DNA of 64,000 nucleotides. Source: Bryobacterales bacterium (lineage in GTDB: Bacteria; Acidobacteriota; Terriglobia; Bryobacterales; Bryobacteraceae). Within the stretch, counting starts at the first letter, position 1; each line of letters begins with the position of its first letter. The stretch is from positions 310,001-374,000 of the forward strand of contig JADJOP010000032.1 of NCBI GenBank assembly GCA_016713735.1, read 5' to 3'. Below the pieces are notes generated by a model that was not told where the DNA came from, did no database searches, and was given only the letters and a program-made list of their open reading frames with translations. Position numbers and translations under genes: made by a program. This document shows, one piece after another, positions 38,663-48,036 of this stretch.

Positions 38663-39819
38663 ATGCGCCCCACCCTCACCCTCGCCCTCCTCCTCCTGCC
38701 CCCGCTCGCCCGCCCCCGCCCGCGCCCTCCCCAGCACGCCCCGCAACCTCTCCCGCCCTCAAGGAACTCCTCGAGGAAGCCACCGAATCCCTCGCCGCCG
38801 GACCCTTCCACGTCATGCAAAAACAGCGCACGCCCCCCAGCGGCGACAAGCACGACTACATGAGCGTCGGCCCCTACTGGTGGCCCGACCCCGCCAAACC
38901 CAACGGCCTCCCCTACATCCGCCGCGACGGCGAAACCAACCCCGACCGCCTCGCCGCCGATACCGACGCCGCCTCCATGAAGCGCATGCACTCCGCCGTC
39001 TCCCACCTCGCCCTCGCCTTCCGCGAAACCCGCGACGAACGCTTCGCCGGTCATGCAACCAAATTGTTGCGCGACTGGTTCCTCGACCCCGCCACCCGCA
39101 TGAACCCCAACCTCAACTTCGGCCAGTCCATTCCCGGCCGCGTCGACGGCCGCGGCATCGGCATCATCGACACCGCCTTCCTCGTCTCCCTCTGCGAAGA
39201 GCTCCACTGGCTCGAACCCTCCGAAGCCTTCACCCCCACCGACGCCACCGGTATGCGCCGCTGGCTCGCCGACTACCTCCACTGGCTCCTCACCAGCAAG
39301 AACGGCCTCGACGAAGCCAAGTCCGAAAACAACCACGGCACCTGGTACGACGCCCAGGTCGCCGCCCTCGCCCTCCACACCGGCCGCCCCGAAATCGCCC
39401 GCCGCGTCCTTGAAGAGGCCAAGCTCAAACGCATCGCCAAACAGATCGAACCCGACGGCTCCCAACCCCTCGAACTCGCCCGCACCAAGGCCCTCTCCTA
39501 CTCCACCATGAACCTCCGCGCCTTCTTTGAACTCGCCACCCTCGCCGATCGCGTCGGCCTCGACCTCTGGCGCTACGAAACCAACGACGGCCGCGGCCTC
39601 CGCAAAGCCCTCGATTACATCGCCCCCTACGTCGACCCCGCCAAACCCTGGCCCGGCGCCCAAATCGGCGGCGTCAGCCTCGACACCCGCCTCGACATCG
39701 GCGCCCTCCTCCGCCGTGCCGCCCGCGCCTACCGCGAGCCCCGCTACGAACAGGCCCTCGCCGCCCTCCCCGAAAGGAAGCTCGCCGGCCAGCGCTGGCA
39801 ATTGCTCTTCCCCAAATAA
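38663..39819 (+). pseudogene. alginate-lyase-domain secreted protein with frameshifted signal peptide
   Basis: The mature part (from PATSPALKELLEEA to the stop at 39819) is an alginate_lyase-type (alpha/alpha) domain protein: KHDYMSVGPYWWPDP, NPNLNFGQSIPGRVDGRGIGIIDT, KSENNHGTWYDAQVAALAL. A good signal peptide (MRPTLTLALLLLPPLA) starts at ATG 38663 but is in a different frame. The in-frame alternative, GTG 38653, gives only a Pro/Ala/His string with no export signal. One missing base in the C-rich tract around 38700-38750 would join the two. The polysaccharide lyase role fits the surrounding carbohydrate genes; the substrate is unknown. If the indel is an error, this is an intact gene. Confidence 0.72.
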
Positions 39820-39914
39820 CACCCCATCCCCAACCCGTGCACCCACCTTTGCCACGCCACATCCCCACCGCTCACTCGCCCAGCGTCACCCCTCCGCACA
39901 CCCGCGTTTCAGAG

Positions 39915-39934
39915 CCGCGCGCGTGAGCAAGCGG
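39915..39934. repeat. dispersed repeat, diverged copy 3
   Basis: CCGCGCGCGTGAGCAAGCGG resembles the 22-bp element at 35.9 kb with a few substitutions. It again sits in an intergenic gap (127 nt, between the alginate-lyase-like gene and the DUF1501 gene). Nothing else is recognised in this gap. Confidence 0.5.
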
Positions 39935-39946
39935 TCCCGGCGCTCT

Positions 39947-41326
39947 TTACGCCAACATCTCCTTCACCACCTGCCCATGCACGTCCGTCAACCGGTAATC
40001 CCGCCCCTGGAACCGGTACGTCAGCTTCGTATGATCAAACCCCAACAAGTGCATCAACGTCGCATGCAGATCATGCACGTGCACCTTGTTCCGCACCACG
40101 TTGAACCCCAACTCATCCGTCTCGCCTAACACCAGCCCCGGCTTCAACCCGCCCCCCGCCATCCACATCGTGAACGCATTCGGATGATGATCCCGCCCGT
40201 CCGGCTTGCCCACGCCCTGCACCATCGGCGTCCGCCCAAACTCGCCCCCCCAAATCACCAGCGTGTCCTCCAACAGCCCCCGCTGCTTCAAATCCTTCAC
40301 CAGCGCCGCCGACGCCTGGTCCGTGTCCTTGCAGTTCACCTGGATGTCCTTCACCAGCGAACCATGCTGATCCCACGCCTCGTGATACAACTGCACAAAC
40401 CGAACGCCCCGCTCCAGCAACCGCCGCGCCAGCAGGCAATTGTTCGCAAACGAAGGCTTGCCCGCCTCCGCCCCGTACATCTTCAACACATGCTCCGGCT
40501 CTTTGGAAATGTCCATCAACTCCGGCGCGCTCGACTGCATCCGGTACGCCATCTCATAGCTGTTGATCCGCGTCTCAATCTCCGGATCCCCCGTCGCCTC
40601 CAGCCGCATCTGGTTCAACCGCTTCGCTGAATCCAGCGTCTCCCGCTGCAGTTGATCATCCACCCCCGGCGGGTTCGACAAATACAACACCGGATCGCCA
40701 ACACTGCGGAACTGCACACCCTGGTACACCGTTGGAATGAAGCCCGACCCCCAACACGAATTGCCCCCGCTCGGCCCCTTCTTGCCGCTCGAAAACACCA
40801 CGAACGCCGGCAAATCCCGCGTCTCCGAACCCAACCCATACAACGTCCATGCCCCAAAGCTCGGCCGCCCGAACTGCTGCGAACCCGTGTTCATCAGCAA
40901 CTGCCCCGGCGCGTGATTGAACGCATCCGTCACCATCGACTTCACAATCGTCAGATCGTCCACCACCGACGCCGTATGCGGAATCAGCTCGCTCAGCTCC
41001 ACGCCCCCCTGCCCGTGCTTGCTGAACTTGAATTTCGGACCCATCAGTTTGGAATTCGGATTGATGAACGCCGCCCGATACCCCTTCAGCAGATCCGCCG
41101 GCGGCAGCGTCCCGTCAAACTTCTCCAACTGCGGCTTGTAGTCGAACATCTCCAAATGGCTCGGCGCGCCCGCCATGAACAGAAACACCACCCGCTTCGC
41201 CTTCGGCGCGAAGTGCGGCTTCTTCGGCGCCATCGGATCGTCCAATGTCGCCCCCATCAAATCGCGCAACGCCAGCGCCCCCATCCCAATCGGGCAATCA
41301 CGAATAAACCAACGCCTGCTGATCAC
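39947..41326 (-). CDS. DUF1501 family Tat-exported protein
   Basis: A protein of 459 residues with a short twin-arginine signal (MISRRWFIRDCPIGMGALAL) and a DUF1501 alkaline-phosphatase-like fold: VVFLFMAGAPSHLEMFDYKP, LPAFVVFSSGKKGPSGG, DTLVIWGGEFGRTPM, DGRDHHPNAFTMWMAGGG. Its gene partner is the PSD1 protein encoded 4 nt upstream; this pair is common in Planctomycetes and Acidobacteria. The sulfatase/phosphatase-like motifs suggest a metal-dependent hydrolase, but no substrate is established. Confidence 0.9.
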   Translation of the reverse strand: MISRRWFIRDCPIGMGALALRDLMGATLDDPMAPKKPHFAPKAKRVVFLFMAGAPSHLEMFDYKPQLEKFDGTLPPADLLKGYRAAFINPNSKLMGPKFKFSKHGQGGVELSELIPHTASVVDDLTIVKSMVTDAFNHAPGQLLMNTGSQQFGRPSFGAWTLYGLGSETRDLPAFVVFSSGKKGPSGGNSCWGSGFIPTVYQGVQFRSVGDPVLYLSNPPGVDDQLQRETLDSAKRLNQMRLEATGDPEIETRINSYEMAYRMQSSAPELMDISKEPEHVLKMYGAEAGKPSFANNCLLARRLLERGVRFVQLYHEAWDQHGSLVKDIQVNCKDTDQASAALVKDLKQRGLLEDTLVIWGGEFGRTPMVQGVGKPDGRDHHPNAFTMWMAGGGLKPGLVLGETDELGFNVVRNKVHVHDLHATLMHLLGFDHTKLTYRFQGRDYRLTDVHGQVVKEMLA

Positions 41327-41330
41327 GTCA

Positions 41331-44300
41331 TTACTCCTTGGTGATGGTCTCGTCCAAATTCAGCAGCAGCCGCGCCACCGCCGTCCACACCCGCTCCGGC
41401 TCCTGCAAGCGCTTCTGCTGCTTCGCCAGAAACGCCGCCAGCTCCGCCGCCTCCGCCGCCGTCGGCTTCCGCGCCGTGCATCTCTCAAACGCAAACTCCA
41501 GCCGCGCCGCATCCGTCGCCCCGCCATCCCGCAGCGCCATCTTGCCCAACGCCTGCGCCGCCTCAAAGAACAACGGCTCATTCAGCGTCGTCAGCGCCTG
41601 CAGCGGCGTGTTCGACCGCGTCCGCCGCACACACGCAATGTCTCCATTGGGAGTATCGAAGTTCGTCAGCATCGGATACGGCACCGATCGATACCGGAAT
41701 GTATAAAGCGCCCGCCTGTACCGCTCCGCCCCGTTCTCCTCATCCCAATTCTTCGGACCATAGCTCGCCGGAGGTTGGAACAAAAACGACGGCGCCGGAG
41801 GAAACACGCTCGGCCCACCCACCTTCGCATTCAACAGCCCGCTCGCCGCCAGCGTCACATCCCGCACAAGCTCGCCCTCCACACGGAACCGCGGCCCCCG
41901 CGCCAGCAGCCGATTGAAGATGTCTTTGTCCTTGAGTTCCGGCGTCAGCTTCGACGCTTGCCGGTACGTCGCCGACATCACAATCATCCGCTGCAACTCC
42001 TTCACCTTCCACCCGCGCTCCATGAACTCCACCGACAACCAATCCAGCAGCTCCGGATGCGACGCCGCCGGACTCTGCTTGCCCAAATCCTCCGACGTCT
42101 CCACCAGCCCCGTCCCGAAATAGCTCTGCCACACGCGGTTCACAAACGACCGCGCCGTCGTCGGCGAATTCCGCGCCGCAATCCATCGCGCAAACGTCAA
42201 CCGAGCCGGCTCATCCGCCGTCGCCTTCTCCGGCAGCGGATGCAGAAACGCCGGCACGCCCGGCTCCACCTTCTGCGCCGGCTTCAAAAAGTCGCCCCGC
42301 GTCAATAGGCTCGTCATCCGCCGTTCCTCGCGCTCGTTCAACACAAGCTGCGTCGAGCCTTCCGGATGCTCCCGCCACGCCGCCTCAATCGCCTCATTCT
42401 CCGCGCGCCACTCGGCCACGCCCTGCCGCACAGCCTCAAACCGCTCCGCCAACACCGGCTTCGGCTCGGCCATCGTCGTCACCGACAACCGCACCCGCCC
42501 CAGGTTGTAATTCTGGTTATCGTCCGAATTCCACCCGCCGTGGTTCTGCTTCAGATAAATGCTCAACACCGTGCCGCCCGCAAACCCCACCGGCGTCTCC
42601 GCCACAAACACCGCGTTCCTCGGCTGATTCCTCCGCCCCGGACCCGCATCCATCCCCCACGCCGTCGCGTCCTTCCCATCAATCGCGTACGCCACCCCGC
42701 CCGTCACCCGAGGAGCCTTCTTGCCTGCTCGCTCATCCTTATCGCGAGCAAACATCGGAATCTCCGCCTCCGGCAAATTCACATCCGCCAGCGCCCGCAC
42801 AAACTTCACCTTCGTCACCTTCTCCGGGTCCGAAACCGGCGCCGCTTCCACCTCAAACTCCGTCAGCGCGCCCGTGCCGAGAATGCTCCGCCCCGGCCCG
42901 CCGCGCGGCAGGTTCGGGTCCATCAACAGCTCCAGCCGGAACGCCGTAATCCCCACCGCCTCCGTCTTCGCCATCAATTTCACGCGGTGCTTCGTCGGCG
43001 CATAGCCCGACGCCAGCATCGACCCATCGCCCATCCCCAAATACTTCTGCCCGCCCGTCGAAATGTCTTCGGCCTCCGCGTTTAAGACCTTCCAGTCCGA
43101 TTCCCGCGACGACATCGCCCCCAGCCGCGACTTCCACTCCGGCATCTTCTTCTCCAGCACCGCTTCCATCGCCGCCACCCGCTGCATCACCTCGGCCCGC
43201 TTCTTCTGCTCAGCCGCCGTGTAGACCGTATCCGTCGACTCATGCGAGTTGTTCAGAAACGCGAAGATCTTGTAATACTCCTCCTGCGTCAACGGGTCGA
43301 ACTTGTGGTTGTGACACTGCGCGCATTGGATCGTCACCCCCAACATCGCCTTCCCCACCGCATCCATCCGGTCGAACATCGCCTCCATGCGGAACTGCTC
43401 CGGATCGATACCGCCCTCTTCGTTGATCATCGAGTTGCGCAGGAACCCCGTCGCCACCCGCAGATCCTGCGCCTCCTGCGCGCTCGCCGCCCGCCGCGCC
43501 ATCAGATCGCCGGCTAGCTGCTGCTGCAGAAACTGGTCATACGGCAGATCGCGGTTGAACGCGTTGATCACCCAGTCGCGATAAAACCAAGCCCACCGCT
43601 GCTTGTCTTTCTCAAAGCCATCCGAATCCGCATACCGCGCCGCATCCAGCCACATCCGCGCCCACTTCTCGCCATAGTGCGGCGAAGCCAGCAGCCGCTC
43701 CACCTGCTTCTCATAGGCCTTGGGCGAAGCATCCGCCAGAAACGCCTTCACCTCCGCCGGACTCGGCGGCAGCCCCGTCAAATCCAAACTCAACCGCCGC
43801 AGCAGCGTCGCCTTGTCCGCTTCCGCCGACGGCCTCAGGCTCTCGCGCTCCAACCGCGCCAGCACAAACCGGTCCACCGCATTCCGCGCCCACCGGGCAT
43901 CCTTCGTCGCTGGCGGCGCCGGCCTCACCGGAGCCACATACGCCCAGTGCTTCTTCACCTCGGCGTTCTTCGCGCCCACTCCCTCCGGCCACACAGCCCC
44001 TTCCGCAATCCACCGTTTGATCGTCGCAATCTGCTCCGCCGGCAGCGGCTTGCCCCCCATCGGCATCCGCGCCTGTTCGCCAATCCCCGCCGTCCGCAAA
44101 TAAAGCGGGCTCTTCTCCGGCTCCCCCGGCACAATCGACTTGCCCGACACCCCGCCCGCCATCGCCGTGCTCTTCGCGTCCAGCCGCAACCCGCCCATCT
44201 GCGCCTTCGCCCCATGGCACCCTGCGCACGAACGGTCCAACACCGGCTTCACATCACGTTCAAAATCAACCTTCGCCGCCGCGCTGCCCGCACCCGGCTG

Positions 44301-44387
44301 CCCCCAAGCCACTCCCCCCGCGCCCAACCACAGCGCCCCCACCAACACCACAGACAGTTCGAGCCAGTAAGACACAAGGGATTTCAT
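41331..44387 (-). CDS. PSD1/DUF1549-DUF1553 protein with planctomycete-type cytochrome c motif
   Basis: About 1018 residues from ATG 44387; an ORF start 12 codons upstream is possible. Signal-anchor about 3-28, then a planctomycete-type cytochrome c segment with haem motif CAGCH (C54, C57, H58). DUF1549 follows (RWARNAVDRFVLARLE, LTGLPPSPAEVKAFL), a middle beta region binds carbohydrate-like ligands in related proteins, and DUF1553 is C-terminal (RSFVNRVWQSYFGTGLVETSEDLG, RRTRSNTPLQALTTLNEP). It is exported and probably redox-active. The DUF1501 partner gene follows 4 nt later. The purine permease gene ends 36 nt before it, on the same strand. Confidence 0.9.
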   Translation of the reverse strand: MKSLVSYWLELSVVLVGALWLGAGGVAWGQPGAGSAAAKVDFERDVKPVLDRSCAGCHGAKAQMGGLRLDAKSTAMAGGVSGKSIVPGEPEKSPLYLRTAGIGEQARMPMGGKPLPAEQIATIKRWIAEGAVWPEGVGAKNAEVKKHWAYVAPVRPAPPATKDARWARNAVDRFVLARLERESLRPSAEADKATLLRRLSLDLTGLPPSPAEVKAFLADASPKAYEKQVERLLASPHYGEKWARMWLDAARYADSDGFEKDKQRWAWFYRDWVINAFNRDLPYDQFLQQQLAGDLMARRAASAQEAQDLRVATGFLRNSMINEEGGIDPEQFRMEAMFDRMDAVGKAMLGVTIQCAQCHNHKFDPLTQEEYYKIFAFLNNSHESTDTVYTAAEQKKRAEVMQRVAAMEAVLEKKMPEWKSRLGAMSSRESDWKVLNAEAEDISTGGQKYLGMGDGSMLASGYAPTKHRVKLMAKTEAVGITAFRLELLMDPNLPRGGPGRSILGTGALTEFEVEAAPVSDPEKVTKVKFVRALADVNLPEAEIPMFARDKDERAGKKAPRVTGGVAYAIDGKDATAWGMDAGPGRRNQPRNAVFVAETPVGFAGGTVLSIYLKQNHGGWNSDDNQNYNLGRVRLSVTTMAEPKPVLAERFEAVRQGVAEWRAENEAIEAAWREHPEGSTQLVLNEREERRMTSLLTRGDFLKPAQKVEPGVPAFLHPLPEKATADEPARLTFARWIAARNSPTTARSFVNRVWQSYFGTGLVETSEDLGKQSPAASHPELLDWLSVEFMERGWKVKELQRMIVMSATYRQASKLTPELKDKDIFNRLLARGPRFRVEGELVRDVTLAASGLLNAKVGGPSVFPPAPSFLFQPPASYGPKNWDEENGAERYRRALYTFRYRSVPYPMLTNFDTPNGDIACVRRTRSNTPLQALTTLNEPLFFEAAQALGKMALRDGGATDAARLEFAFERCTARKPTAAEAAELAAFLAKQQKRLQEPERVWTAVARLLLNLDETITKE

Positions 44388-44423
44388 CGCGATTACTGCC
44401 CCATATTCTTTCACAGCCCGCAC

Positions 44424-45731
44424 TCACCCCGCGCCCAACCACACAAACCGCGCCACAAACAGCGCCGTCAGCAGCCACACCACCCACGACACCTCCCTCG
44501 CCCGCCCCGTCGTCAGCTTCAACAGCGTCCACGCCGTGAACCCCAGCGCCACCCCATTCGCAATGCTGAACGTCAACGGAATCGCCAGCAGCGTCAGAAA
44601 CGACGGAATCGCCACCCCCGGATCGCTCCACTCAATCCCCGCCGCATGCGGCAACATCGCCGCCCCCACCAGAATCAGCGCCGGAGCCGTCGCCGCCGCC
44701 GGAATCCCGCCCACCAGCGGAGCCACCACCAGCGCCAGCGCAAACAACAACCCCGTCACAATCGCTGTCACGCCCGACCGTCCCCCCGCCACAATCCCCG
44801 CCGCGCTTTCGATATAGCTCACCACCGTCGACGTCCCCAGCGCCGCCCCCGCCATCGACGCCGTCGCGTCCGTTAACAGAATCCGCCGCACCCTCGGAAT
44901 CCGGTTCGCGCTGTCAAACAACTTCGCCTTCCGCCCCACCGCCACCAGCGTCCCGAAGTTGTCAAACAGATCCACGAACAGGAACACAAACACCACCTCC
45001 AGCACCCCCAACCGCAGCGCCGCCCCGATGTCCAGCTTCCCCGCCGTCAGCCACAAGTCCCCCAGCGCCACCGGAGCCATCGCCACCTGCCCCACTCCCA
45101 GCAGCGAACCCACCAGCGCCGTCGCCAGAATCCCCACCAGTATCGCCGCCGGAAACCCCCGCGCCAGCAGCGTCGCCATCAACACTAATCCGAACAGCGC
45201 CAGCAGCGTCCCCGGATCGCTCAACTTCCCCAGCGCCACCGTCGTCGCCGGATGCGCCACAATGATCCCCGCGTTCTTCAACCCGATAAAGGCGATGAAC
45301 AACCCGATCCCCGCCGCCACCGCGTCATACAACTCCGCCGGAATCGCCGCGAACAGCCGCTCCCGCACCCCCGCCAGCGTCAACACAAAGAAGATCGCCC
45401 CCGACACAAACACCGCCCCCAGCGCCGTCTCCCACGCCACCCCCATCCCCTTCACCACCGAATAGGTGAAGTAGGCGTTCAGCCCCATCCCCGGCGCCAG
45501 CGCAATCGGATACCGCGCCACCGCGCCCATCAAAATGCTCGCCACCGCCGCCGACAGGCACGTCGCCGCCATCACCGCCCCCGGCTTCATCCCCGCGTCA
45601 GCCAGAATCGAGGGATTCACAAAGATGATGTACGCCATCGTCACAAACGTCGTGAACCCGGCCACAATCTCCCGCCGCCAGTCCGTCCCCAGCGCCTCAA
45701 ACTCGAAATACCGCTCCAACCGGCTCTTCAT
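44424..45731 (-). CDS. AzgA-type NCS2 purine permease
   Basis: A protein of 435 residues with about 12-14 membrane helices. Motifs of the AzgA/guanine-hypoxanthine branch are present: the N-terminal REIVAGFTTFVTMAYIIFVNPSIL, GMGLNAYFTY (substrate helix), and FLFVDLFDNFGTLVAVG. It should import adenine, guanine or hypoxanthine by proton symport. It is the first gene of the leftward group permease, PSD1, DUF1501, but a functional link is not obvious and the grouping may be incidental. Confidence 0.88.
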   Translation of the reverse strand: MKSRLERYFEFEALGTDWRREIVAGFTTFVTMAYIIFVNPSILADAGMKPGAVMAATCLSAAVASILMGAVARYPIALAPGMGLNAYFTYSVVKGMGVAWETALGAVFVSGAIFFVLTLAGVRERLFAAIPAELYDAVAAGIGLFIAFIGLKNAGIIVAHPATTVALGKLSDPGTLLALFGLVLMATLLARGFPAAILVGILATALVGSLLGVGQVAMAPVALGDLWLTAGKLDIGAALRLGVLEVVFVFLFVDLFDNFGTLVAVGRKAKLFDSANRIPRVRRILLTDATASMAGAALGTSTVVSYIESAAGIVAGGRSGVTAIVTGLLFALALVVAPLVGGIPAAATAPALILVGAAMLPHAAGIEWSDPGVAIPSFLTLLAIPLTFSIANGVALGFTAWTLLKLTTGRAREVSWVVWLLTALFVARFVWLGAG

Positions 45732-46110
45732 CGTCGTCTCGCAATCCTACCACCCGCCAACCCCCTAACCCGCACCGCCCCCCACCGCCCCACGCGCGCG
45801 CCTCCACCGCCCGCCCCACCAAAACATTCCCCCTTCCCCCTCAATCACTTCCACCCTCCCCGCCCCGCCGCCCCCTTGACGCCCACCATCACCTCGCCCT
45901 CCGCCCCCCCCCCCCCCCCCCCTCCCCCCTCCCCGCCCCCACCCCGCCTCCGCCCCTCCCCGGACATTTTTGACAAAACGAACCCAAACTTTCACTCAAA
46001 ACAAACCACTTCCCACCCCCCTCCTTCTCCCAACTCCCCCTTGTGCAACCTCCCCCCTCCCGTGCTACCATCTCAGAAGGCTCCCTGCGGGGAGATCACA
46101 CAGTCGTCGT
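45732..46110. other. C-rich gene-free stretch before rpsT
   Basis: 379 nt with no credible gene. The + strand is almost only C, T and A over long spans, including a run of 19 C at 45904-45922. TTGACA occurs at 45970-45975, but no matching -10 lies 16-18 nt downstream. The rpsT promoter must lie between here and 46110. The C19 run may be inflated by sequencing error. Confidence 0.6.
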
Positions 46111-46383
46111 ATGGCCAATCACATTTCAGCAATCGAGAATACTCGTAAAATCGAGCGCCGCACCGCGGTGAACCAGCAGCGCCGCACCCGCCTCCGCCAC
46201 CAGATCCGCGCCATGCGCCGGGCCATGGACGGCAAGGACGTGAAGGCCGCCGAAGAGCTTCTCCCGAAGACCTTCTCCCTCGTCGACCGCGCCGCCAAGT
46301 GGGGCATCATCAAGGTCAACACCGCATCGCGCTACAAGAGCCGCATGCACAACCGCTTCAAGAAGATGCAGTCGGCCGCCTAA
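46111..46383 (+). CDS. rpsT: 30S ribosomal protein S20
   Basis: A protein of 90 residues, highly basic and helical, matching S20: MANHISAIENTRKIERR at the N-terminus and AASRYKSRMHNRF-type C-terminus (here TASRYKSRMHNRFKKMQ). It binds 16S rRNA in the body of the small subunit. The start is the ATG at 46111, because any upstream extension is non-homologous; the nearest purine-rich RBS-like sequence (GGGGAG) is about 18 nt upstream, farther than normal. It converges with holA, a common neighbour of rpsT. Confidence 0.95.
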   Translation: MANHISAIENTRKIERRTAVNQQRRTRLRHQIRAMRRAMDGKDVKAAEELLPKTFSLVDRAAKWGIIKVNTASRYKSRMHNRFKKMQSAA

Positions 46384-46405
46384 GCGCCGCTGCCCCTCCT
46401 CAGTC

Positions 46406-47509
46406 TTACCTCGTCAACCCCAGGACGAACTCTTCCAGCACGACCCTGTCATCAGGCCTCGTGTCCCTTAACGCCCGGTCCGTCGCCGCTATCCGCTTCA
46501 ACCCCTCCCGTAACTGCCCCGGACTGAACGCCGCCGCCGACTGCCACACCTGCTCCGCCCTCGACTGCCACATCGCCACCCCCATCCGCTGAAAGTGGCT
46601 CTGCACCTGCGACGCCCCCCGCAGCCCCGCCTCCCGCGCCACCAGCGCCTGCCGGAACTGTGTCGCCAGAAACCCCAGCGCCAGTGGCAAATACTCGCCC
46701 TCCCCCAGCAGCGTGTCCAGCAAATCCAGCGCCCGCACCCTGTCCTTCCGCCCCAACGCATTCACCAGCGCAAAGATCGTCGTCGACCGCGCCTGCGGCA
46801 CCAGCCGTTCCAGATCCTCCACCCCCACCCGCTTCGTGTTCCGCGTCTCGGCAAACGACCGCAGCTTCTCGATCTCCACCTCCACCCGCTGCGCCGAACA
46901 CGCCGTCGCCTCCACCAGCAGGTCCATCGCATCCCCGTCCAACTCAATGCCCGCCCGCTTGGCCAGTTCCCCCGCCAGCCGCCTCACCCGCCCCTCTTCC
47001 ATCCGCGGAAACTCCACCACATGTGGCGCCGCCGCGAAGTACTTCCGCAGCCGCTCCACCTTGGCCTTGTCCTCGCCCTCAAACTCCCACCGGCTCGAAT
47101 CGAACACCAGCACCACCCCCGGCGTCGGGTCCTTCAAATACTCCGCCAGTTGCACCGACCCGTCCCCCGATGCCTTCGGTGACTCCTCTTCGCCCCCCTC
47201 ATCCTCAGCCGCCGCTGCGGCCGCCGCCCGTCCCCTCGGCAGCGCCCCCTCGGCCCGCGTCACCCAGATCACCCGCTGCGCCGCGAACAACGACATCGCC
47301 CGCGCATCGTCCAACACCTCGGCCATCGTCAACTCATCCAGCGTGTGCCGGACAAACGCATCCTCTGACGCCTCCGCCCCCAGGAACTTCTCCACCAGCG
47401 CCCGCCGGCACTTATCGCGCCCATACATCTCCGGGCCTACGAAAAAATACGCCGCCGCCGCCGGCTGCTTGGCGATGTGGTTCAGAAAGCTCTCGCCCGT
47501 GAACGTCAT
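46406..47509 (-). CDS. holA: DNA polymerase III delta subunit (clamp loader)
   Basis: A protein of 367 residues of the HolA family: PAAAAYFFVGPEMYGRDKC at the N-terminus in place of a working P-loop, the DELTMAEVLDDARAMSLFAAQRVIWV region, RRLAGELAKRAGIELDGDAMDLLVEATACSAQRVEVEIEKL in the middle domain, and a C-terminal collar domain. It opens the beta clamp during loading. A low-complexity Ala/Glu insert (about 92-115) is unusual but harmless-looking. Its ATG overlaps the lptE stop (TGATG), so it is coupled to lptE, as in many bacteria. Confidence 0.92.
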   Translation of the reverse strand: MTFTGESFLNHIAKQPAAAAYFFVGPEMYGRDKCRRALVEKFLGAEASEDAFVRHTLDELTMAEVLDDARAMSLFAAQRVIWVTRAEGALPRGRAAAAAAAEDEGGEEESPKASGDGSVQLAEYLKDPTPGVVLVFDSSRWEFEGEDKAKVERLRKYFAAAPHVVEFPRMEEGRVRRLAGELAKRAGIELDGDAMDLLVEATACSAQRVEVEIEKLRSFAETRNTKRVGVEDLERLVPQARSTTIFALVNALGRKDRVRALDLLDTLLGEGEYLPLALGFLATQFRQALVAREAGLRGASQVQSHFQRMGVAMWQSRAEQVWQSAAAFSPGQLREGLKRIAATDRALRDTRPDDRVVLEEFVLGLTR

Positions 47510-48036
47510 CAGAAGTTCTCCAACACCGCCGCCACCAGCGTCCGCGCCGTCTCCTGCGACAACCGCTCAATCGCCTGCCCCGACTCCTCGAAATAGGCCA
47601 GCTGATCGAGACTGATCTCATACCGCTGCCGCGCCTCAAACGCCGGCCGGTCAAACAACACCTTCCCGCTCACCCGCTCGGTCAGCCGCACCTGCATCAC
47701 CGCAATCACCTGCACGCCCGACGGCCGCCCCGTCGCCTGGTCAATCAAAATCGGATAGCTGCTGTACTGCGTCACCGCCCCGCTCAAAATGGCATCGGCT
47801 TCGTTCGGATCGGCCACCACACGATAGCGCGTGCGCCGGATGAATTCGCGCGTCAGAGCCGACGGCAGCGCATCGCTGAACCGCACCCGGTTCGTCAGGT
47901 TGCCAAACGCCGGAATCGCAATCGTGCGGATCTCCTTCGGCAACAGATCCGTCTTGCCCACCACGTGATAGCCGCACGACGACAACCCGCCGCAGGCGGC
48001 CAGCAGCGCCAGCGAAATGAGTCCCCTGCGGATCAC
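47509..48036 (-). CDS. lptE: LPS-assembly lipoprotein LptE
   Basis: 175 residues from GTG 48036. This start is supported by a GTGA overlap with the stop of the upstream gene and by the signal peptide it creates (IRRGLISLALLAACGGLSSC) with lipobox LSSC and lipidated Cys21. The mature part begins CGYHVVGKTDLLPKEIRTIAIPAFGN, typical of LptE. It should sit in the outer membrane and plug the LptD barrel to complete LPS insertion. lptD is not in the window. It forms an operon with the ASADH-like gene upstream and holA downstream. Confidence 0.87.
   Translation of the reverse strand: MIRRGLISLALLAACGGLSSCGYHVVGKTDLLPKEIRTIAIPAFGNLTNRVRFSDALPSALTREFIRRTRYRVVADPNEADAILSGAVTQYSSYPILIDQATGRPSGVQVIAVMQVRLTERVSGKVLFDRPAFEARQRYEISLDQLAYFEESGQAIERLSQETARTLVAAVLENF

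Noticed and set aside
45970..45975. TTGACA as an rpsT -35 element
   Set aside because: No acceptable -10 at 16-18 nt and distance to the start is long.
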